Assembly: GCA_964545715.1 (NCBI GenBank)
Contig: CAZJHX010000283.1
Coordinates: 1-5,946, forward strand
Origin: CAZJHX01 sp964545715
Lineage (GTDB): Bacteria > Myxococcota_A > UBA9042 > GCA-2863065
Length of the DNA: 5,946 nucleotides
Direction: 5' to 3'
Part shown: positions 5,897 to 5,946 of the stretch, piece after piece
How positions within the stretch are numbered: position 1 is the stretch's first letter
How the letters are laid out: each line of letters begins with the position of its first letter
Position numbers and translations under genes: made by a program
The notes under the pieces: generated by a model
Databases searched by the model: none
Told to the model about the DNA's origin: nothing
Seen by the model: the letters and a program-made list of their open reading frames with translations, nothing else

Positions 5897-5946
5897 GTCA
5901 GATGCGCGGTGAGCGCGTCCAGATAGCTCTTGATGTAGGTGTCCTC
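5893..5946 (-). CDS. C-terminal 17 residues of an unrecognised protein (5' end outside window)
   Basis: Reading the minus strand inward from the window end gives EDTYIKSYLDALTAHLT and then TAG (stop on plus-strand bases 5893-5895). Fifteen of the 17 sense codons end in G or C, matching the other genes. The fragment looks like a terminal amphipathic helix. It is too short to assign a family. The gene is convergent with the hydrolase, and its stop lies in the right arm of the inverted repeat. Confidence 0.6.
   Translation of the reverse strand, partial: EDTYIKSYLDALTAHLT

Noticed and set aside
5830..5900. Classic rho-independent terminator in the large inverted repeat
   Set aside because: A strong stem is present but no run of T follows the 3' arm on either strand, so the canonical label is not supported.

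Overview
The window is GC-rich and densely packed, and looks like the chromosome of a deltaproteobacterial-type organism, most likely Myxococcota or Bradymonadota. The evidence is the strong G/C preference at third codon positions, a Cys-rich lipoprotein carrying two MopE-type CDGxDNxCDGxxDE motifs, and a secreted protein combining a fibre-like N-terminus with a receptor-L/leucine-rich-like C-terminus. All of these are common in that group. The taxonomic call is inference; there is no rRNA or marker gene here.

Layout from left to right. (1) Positions 2-187 (+) hold the last 61 codons of an unrecognised protein. Its TAG stop overlaps the TAG stop of the convergent next gene within one CTAG palindrome. 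(2) Positions 184-2577 (-) encode a 797-residue exported protein: signal peptide, a 'YQGYLTD' domain, a block of 20-residue tandem repeats, a Gly-rich linker, a long L-domain-like solenoid and a Cys-rich tail. (3) Positions 2574-3695 (-) encode a 373-residue lipoprotein whose stop overlaps the start of gene 2 (ATGA), so the two form a translationally coupled surface-protein pair. A good sigma70-like promoter (TCGACA-N17-TAGACT) lies just upstream and predicts a leaderless transcript. (4) Positions 3741-4757 (-) encode a zinc-less VAT1-like quinone oxidoreductase of the MDR superfamily. (5) Positions 4787-5722 (+) encode an alpha/beta-fold hydrolase, divergent from the reductase across only 29 bases. 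(6) Positions 5893-5946 (-) hold the last 17 codons of another unrecognised gene, convergent with the hydrolase.

The most unusual structure is between the hydrolase and that last gene: an imperfect inverted repeat with arms of about 66 bases (5719-5784 and 5830-5896) that includes both genes' stop codons and carries a smaller GGGCCC hairpin near its centre. All seven transition-type mismatches between the arms are oriented so that they become G-U pairs in minus-strand RNA and none do so in plus-strand RNA, which hints at a structured minus-strand RNA.

Functionally there are two units: a cell-surface module (lipoprotein plus secreted repeat/L-domain protein) and a divergently arranged pair of small-molecule enzymes (reductase and hydrolase). 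Nothing in the sequence links them beyond proximity. No tRNA, rRNA, CRISPR array, transposase or replication origin was seen.
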